Source: Gillisella terrae
GTDB lineage: Bacteria > Pseudomonadota > Alphaproteobacteria > Rhizobiales > Rhizobiaceae
DNA length: 64,000 nucleotides
Assembly (NCBI RefSeq): GCF_004801395.1
Contig: NZ_SSOA01000007.1
Location: forward strand, 124,001-188,000
Reading direction: 5' to 3'
The position numbers and the translations under genes are program-made. Below the pieces are notes generated by a model. That model saw only the letters and a program-made list of their open reading frames with translations, was not told the DNA's origin and ran no database searches. This document shows positions 61,274 to 64,000 of this stretch, piece after piece; the first letter of the stretch is position 1; each line of letters starts with the position of its first letter.

Positions 61274-62080
61274 ATGGAAGATCAATCGATCATCAGTGCT
61301 CTCATTCTTGGTCTTATCGAAGGATTGACGGAATTCATACCGGTTTCATCCACGGCGCATGTGCTTCTGGCCGGTCAATTTCTGGGATTTAAATCGCCGG
61401 GCAATACATTTGCAGTGCTGATTCAGTTGGGTGCCATTCTGGCCATTCTCACCGTTTATATCCAGAAATTATTGTCTATCGCCTTTTCCTTGCCGAGCAA
61501 TCCGCGCAGTCGCCACTTTGTTCTGGCTGTTCTGGTTGCCTTTTTGCCAGCCGCCGTCATTGGTGCCATCGCTCATGATTATATCAAGGCGGTGCTGTTT
61601 GAGACGCCGATGCTGATCTGCATCATGCTGATTGTTGGTGGGGTCATTCTTCTCATCGTTGATCGCATGGCATTCACACCGCGCTACACCGATGTGATGG
61701 ATTATCCTCTGTCGCTGGCGTTGAAAATTGGCTTTTTCCAATGCCTGGCCATGATTCCCGGCACATCCCGTTCCGGTGCCACCATTGTCGGCTCCCTGCT
61801 GATGGGCACAGACAAGCGTTCTGCCGCAGAATTTTCCTTCTTTCTGGCCATGCCCACCATGTTGGGCGCTTTCGTGCTGGATCTCTACAAAAATCGCAAT
61901 GCGTTGAGCATGGATGACGGCATGTTGATCGGGATTGGCTTTATCGCCGCCTTTATTTCGGCCTTGTTTGTGGTGCGCGGCCTGTTGGATTTCGTCTCAA
62001 AGCGCGGCTACACACCCTTTGCCTGGTGGCGCATTGGTGTCGGCGTGGTTGGCCTGATTGCGCTGCAAATCTACGGCTAA
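61274..62080 (+). CDS. uppP: Undecaprenyl-diphosphatase
   Basis: A 268-residue, eight-helix membrane phosphatase that recycles the lipid carrier of peptidoglycan and polysaccharide synthesis (bacitracin resistance protein BacA). Both family motifs are intact: [17 protein letters not shown] (about 16-32) and [12 protein letters not shown] (about 160). ATG 61274 follows AAAAGGAC. A start at 61175 would add 33 residues without membrane features. A terminator follows. Confidence 0.97.
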   Translation: MEDQSIISALILGLIEGLTEFIPVSSTAHVLLAGQFLGFKSPGNTFAVLIQLGAILAILTVYIQKLLSIAFSLPSNPRSRHFVLAVLVAFLPAAVIGAIAHDYIKAVLFETPMLICIMLIVGGVILLIVDRMAFTPRYTDVMDYPLSLALKIGFFQCLAMIPGTSRSGATIVGSLLMGTDKRSAAEFSFFLAMPTMLGAFVLDLYKNRNALSMDDGMLIGIGFIAAFISALFVVRGLLDFVSKRGYTPFAWWRIGVGVVGLIALQIYG

Positions 62081-62107
62081 GTCATTGATAAAGCAGATGA
62101 AGATCAC

Positions 62108-62136
62108 AAAAAGGCCCGCATCAAGCGGGCCACTTT
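62108..62136 (+). terminator. Terminator after uppP
   Basis: GGCCCGC (62113-62119) and GCGGGCC (62125-62131) form a 7-bp stem with a 5-base loop, an A-run before it and ACTTTT after it. Confidence 0.75.
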
Positions 62137-62238
62137 TGGGCTGTAAAGCCATATCTGCCTAAGGCAATCTTGCGACAAGAGAGACTAAACTGATCCGGCT
62201 GTGGCCGTTTTGAAAACAACCGACCGCGACGCCTGTGC

Positions 62239-62391
62239 TTAGCGGGTAATCGAGCCCGTGCTGCACGGATCAACACCATAAGCTGGCGTGCAATTTCCCT
62301 TGCGGGCGGCAACCGTTGTGGGTGCCACGAAGGAGCCAGCGAGGATTACCAAAGCCGCACACGCGAAAAACAGTGCGATAGACTTGCCCAT
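62239..62391 (-). CDS. Small secreted cysteine-containing protein (50 residues)
   Basis: ATG 62391 opens a 50-codon frame that ends at TAA 62239. The product has a signal peptide (MGKSIALFFACAALVILAGS, cleavage after VAA near 29) and a mature part of about 21 residues, RKGNCTPAYGVDPCSTGSIT, with two cysteines 9 apart that could form one disulfide. The ribosome site GAGG is about 11 bases off. Signal and composition make it a credible small periplasmic peptide. No family recognised. Confidence 0.65.
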   Translation of the reverse strand: MGKSIALFFACAALVILAGSFVAPTTVAARKGNCTPAYGVDPCSTGSITR

Positions 62392-62535
62392 GAAAAAAGA
62401 ACCTCAAAAGATCGAAATTGATGGCGCGGCGCATGATGTGGAAGCCCCGAACGCTGACCTGTGTTTACGCAGGGCTTCTTTCAACTTCAATAGCAGAATG
62501 CGCTGAATCAGCCGTTAATCGAACTAATTCAAGGG

Positions 62536-62570
62536 TGCGTCTTTTGTGCAACGCTGGCACAGAAGACGCA
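62536..62570 (-). terminator. Stem-loop after the NDUFA9-like gene
   Basis: TGCGTCTTTTGTGC (62536-62549) and GCACAGAAGACGCA (62557-62570) pair at 13 of 14 positions. It lies 14 bases past the stop of the minus-strand gene. There is no clear T-run. Confidence 0.45.
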
Positions 62571-62584
62571 ACAAAAGTGGAGGT

Positions 62585-63562
62585 TCAGGCCGCTTTACCA
62601 GTGCGGCTGTATTGGCCCTTGGGACGGAAATGCACCAGATAGGATGGCAGCACAGCCGAGACGGAGCGGCCATGGATGCCAAGACCTTCCAATGTGCGCC
62701 CTTCAGCCTTGGCGGCTGCCGACACAACATTGTCGCTCTTGAGAAGTGTCAGCTGATCATTGGTCAGAGGTGGCGTGATCAGCGGAATGGCGGATGCGAC
62801 GCCCGCGATGAAAGATGCCATGCCAAAAGAGATCGAAACCAGCGGGTTCTGACGATCCACCACCCGCAGCATTTCCTCAAGACATTGCTTGAAGGTCAGA
62901 ACTTCCGGGCCACCCAGTTCGTAAATGCCAGCCTTGATCTGGCCATCAACCGCTTTGCCCACGGCTTGCGCAAGATCTTCCACAAAGATCGGCTGGAATT
63001 TTGTCTGGCCACCGCCAATCAGCGGCAGGAAGGGGGCAATGCGGGCCATGGCGGCAAATTTATTGAAGAAATTGTCTTCCGGGCCAAAAACAATCGAGGG
63101 GCGCATGATGATGGCATCGGGCAGCACCTTGAGGATGGCCTCTTCGCCACGGCCCTTGCTGGCGGCATAGGCCGATTTTGATTTGGAATCTGCACCGATG
63201 GCCGAAATATGCACGAGCTTGGCACCAGCGGCCGCGGTTGCTTCGGCAACCGTTCGCGCCCCAAAATCCTGCACGGCATCAAACTTGTTGCGGCCGGATT
63301 CCATCAGGATGCCAACGCAATTGACAACGAAAGACGCGCCTTCGACGGCCTTGATCACGCTGTCCTTGTAGCGCAAATTGGCCTGCGACAGAGAAATCTG
63401 GCCGACATTGCCAAAGGGCAGCACAAAGCCAGCGAGATCGGGGCGGCGCACAGCCACGCGCACACGATAGCCACGCTGCGCCAGAACCCGCACCACGTGC
63501 CGACCGACGAGGCCGGAGCCACCGAAAACAGTAACAAGCGGCGGAAGATTTGCGAGTGTCAT
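62585..63562 (-). CDS. NDUFA9-like NAD(P)H-binding protein (complex I associated SDR)
   Basis: A 325-residue atypical short-chain dehydrogenase. VTVFGGSGLVGRHVVRVLAQ (about 10-29) is the nucleotide-binding motif; NVGQISLSQANLRYKDSV and RPSIVFGPEDNFFNKFAAMA are typical of the alphaproteobacterial relatives of mitochondrial NDUFA9. Those proteins are accessory to respiratory complex I. Its role in bacteria is not settled. It is a single-gene unit. Confidence 0.85.
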   Translation of the reverse strand: MTLANLPPLVTVFGGSGLVGRHVVRVLAQRGYRVRVAVRRPDLAGFVLPFGNVGQISLSQANLRYKDSVIKAVEGASFVVNCVGILMESGRNKFDAVQDFGARTVAEATAAAGAKLVHISAIGADSKSKSAYAASKGRGEEAILKVLPDAIIMRPSIVFGPEDNFFNKFAAMARIAPFLPLIGGGQTKFQPIFVEDLAQAVGKAVDGQIKAGIYELGGPEVLTFKQCLEEMLRVVDRQNPLVSISFGMASFIAGVASAIPLITPPLTNDQLTLLKSDNVVSAAAKAEGRTLEGLGIHGRSVSAVLPSYLVHFRPKGQYSRTGKAA

Positions 63563-63672
63563 AGATAGCTCCTGCGGATCGGATAGTCAGACCAATTCAT
63601 CTTGTTGTCTCTTATCGCTATTGCACCAAGAGGTGAAGCAGAATCATCACCTGTTTTGGGCAGCTTTCGCCC

Positions 63673-63960
63673 TTACTGCCCTTCGATGAGCACGATCTCG
63701 CCATCGGCCACTTCCTGACGGATTTTCACAGCCGCCTGATATTCAGCCGAGTTGTAGCAATCGAGCGCATCCTGAAGGCTTGGAAACTCGATGATCACAT
63801 TGCGAGCCCTTGATTTTCCCTCAACCGCTTCGGTTTTGCCGCCGCGCGCCAGAAAAACCGCACCATAGCGCTCAAAGGCCGGCTTGGCTGTTGAAATATA
63901 ATCCTTGTAGCGCTCGGCGTCGCGCACATCGACCCGCGCAATCCAATATCCCTTTGCCAT
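63673..63960 (-). CDS. DUF1330 family protein
   Basis: A 95-residue small alpha/beta protein of the dimeric ferredoxin-like barrel group. AKGYWIARVDVRD at the start, RNVIIEFPSLQDALDCYNS and YQAAVKIRQEVADGEIVLIEG are diagnostic. Function is unknown; relatives bind small molecules or act as monooxygenase-like folds. ATG 63960 follows AGAGG; a TTG just before it is possible. Confidence 0.88.
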   Translation of the reverse strand: MAKGYWIARVDVRDAERYKDYISTAKPAFERYGAVFLARGGKTEAVEGKSRARNVIIEFPSLQDALDCYNSAEYQAAVKIRQEVADGEIVLIEGQ

Positions 63961-64000
63961 CAAATCACCTCTTTCGTTTTCTCTTGTTTGATCGGTGATA

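Noticed and set aside
1..64000. tRNA, rRNA, CRISPR arrays, transposases, phage genes, toxin-antitoxin pairs, defence systems
   Set aside because: I looked for their typical sequence marks and domains on both strands and saw none. A tRNA or RNA-family search by program could still find something.

Overview
The window reads as the chromosome of an alphaproteobacterium of the Rhizobiaceae (Rhizobium/Agrobacterium/Allorhizobium type). The reasons are the gene content (full C-P lyase operon with two phnE genes, DUF1045 and a hexapeptide transferase, and alphaproteobacterial versions of PolA, DnaK/DnaJ, RecF and GuaA), the order polA - small RNA - MarR gene, the Pho boxes, and several families of rhizobial intergenic palindromes. 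The genus cannot be fixed from sequence alone. Almost all of the DNA is coding and looks vertically inherited. I see no transposase, phage gene, CRISPR array, rRNA or tRNA.

Layout. (1) 1-6321: a nucleoside uptake and salvage operon: the end of an ABC ATPase, two permeases, cytidine deaminase, purine nucleoside phosphorylase, deoxyribose-phosphate aldolase and thymidine phosphorylase. Imported nucleosides are split to bases and pentose phosphates. (2) 6346-19733: a phosphonate locus. phnF (repressor) diverges from phnGHIJKL and a hexapeptide transferase gene; then come the phnCDEE transporter, a 2H-phosphoesterase (DUF1045), phnM and phnN. A PhnF-type operator and Pho boxes precede phnG, and a Pho box precedes phnC. 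A strong hairpin-plus-T-run terminator lies between phnD and phnE. (3) 19734-26567: repeat-rich spacers, a chemoreceptor, a TadD-like TPR lipoprotein, and an M17 aminopeptidase followed by a MarR-type regulator and an NlpC/P60 hydrolase. (4) 26586-33354: polA, a probable small RNA, a second MarR gene, an M20 peptidase, a YbaK-type deacylase and a YqjD/ElaB-like membrane protein. (5) 33572-42937: PBP1A, dnaK - secreted orphan - dnaJ, slyX, recF, a MoeB/ThiF-like E1 enzyme and a GNAT protein. (6) 42967-50512: hydroxyacid reductase, SH3 protein, PfkB/adenosine kinase, GGDEF-EAL protein, guaA, MTA/SAH nucleosidase and thioesterase. (7) 50592-56155: tspO and a four-gene imelysin / di-haem oxidoreductase / imelysin / DUF1513 operon, a known iron-linked arrangement. 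(8) 56282-63960: rsmB, rlpA-like, a queG operon, uppP and several small or housekeeping genes.

The most interesting points are the small RNA candidate at about 29783-29936 (two hairpins, each showing an ATCCCCCC loop), three small ORFs outside usual gene-length limits (9419-9508 minus, antisense inside the phn operon; 22253-22384 minus; 62239-62391 minus), the layered control of the phn operon, a 129-bp repeat element with terminal inverted repeats upstream of recF, and a 30-bp palindrome upstream of the imelysin operon. I found no clear previously undescribed multi-gene system. The novelty candidates are regulatory RNA, small proteins and repeat-derived structures.
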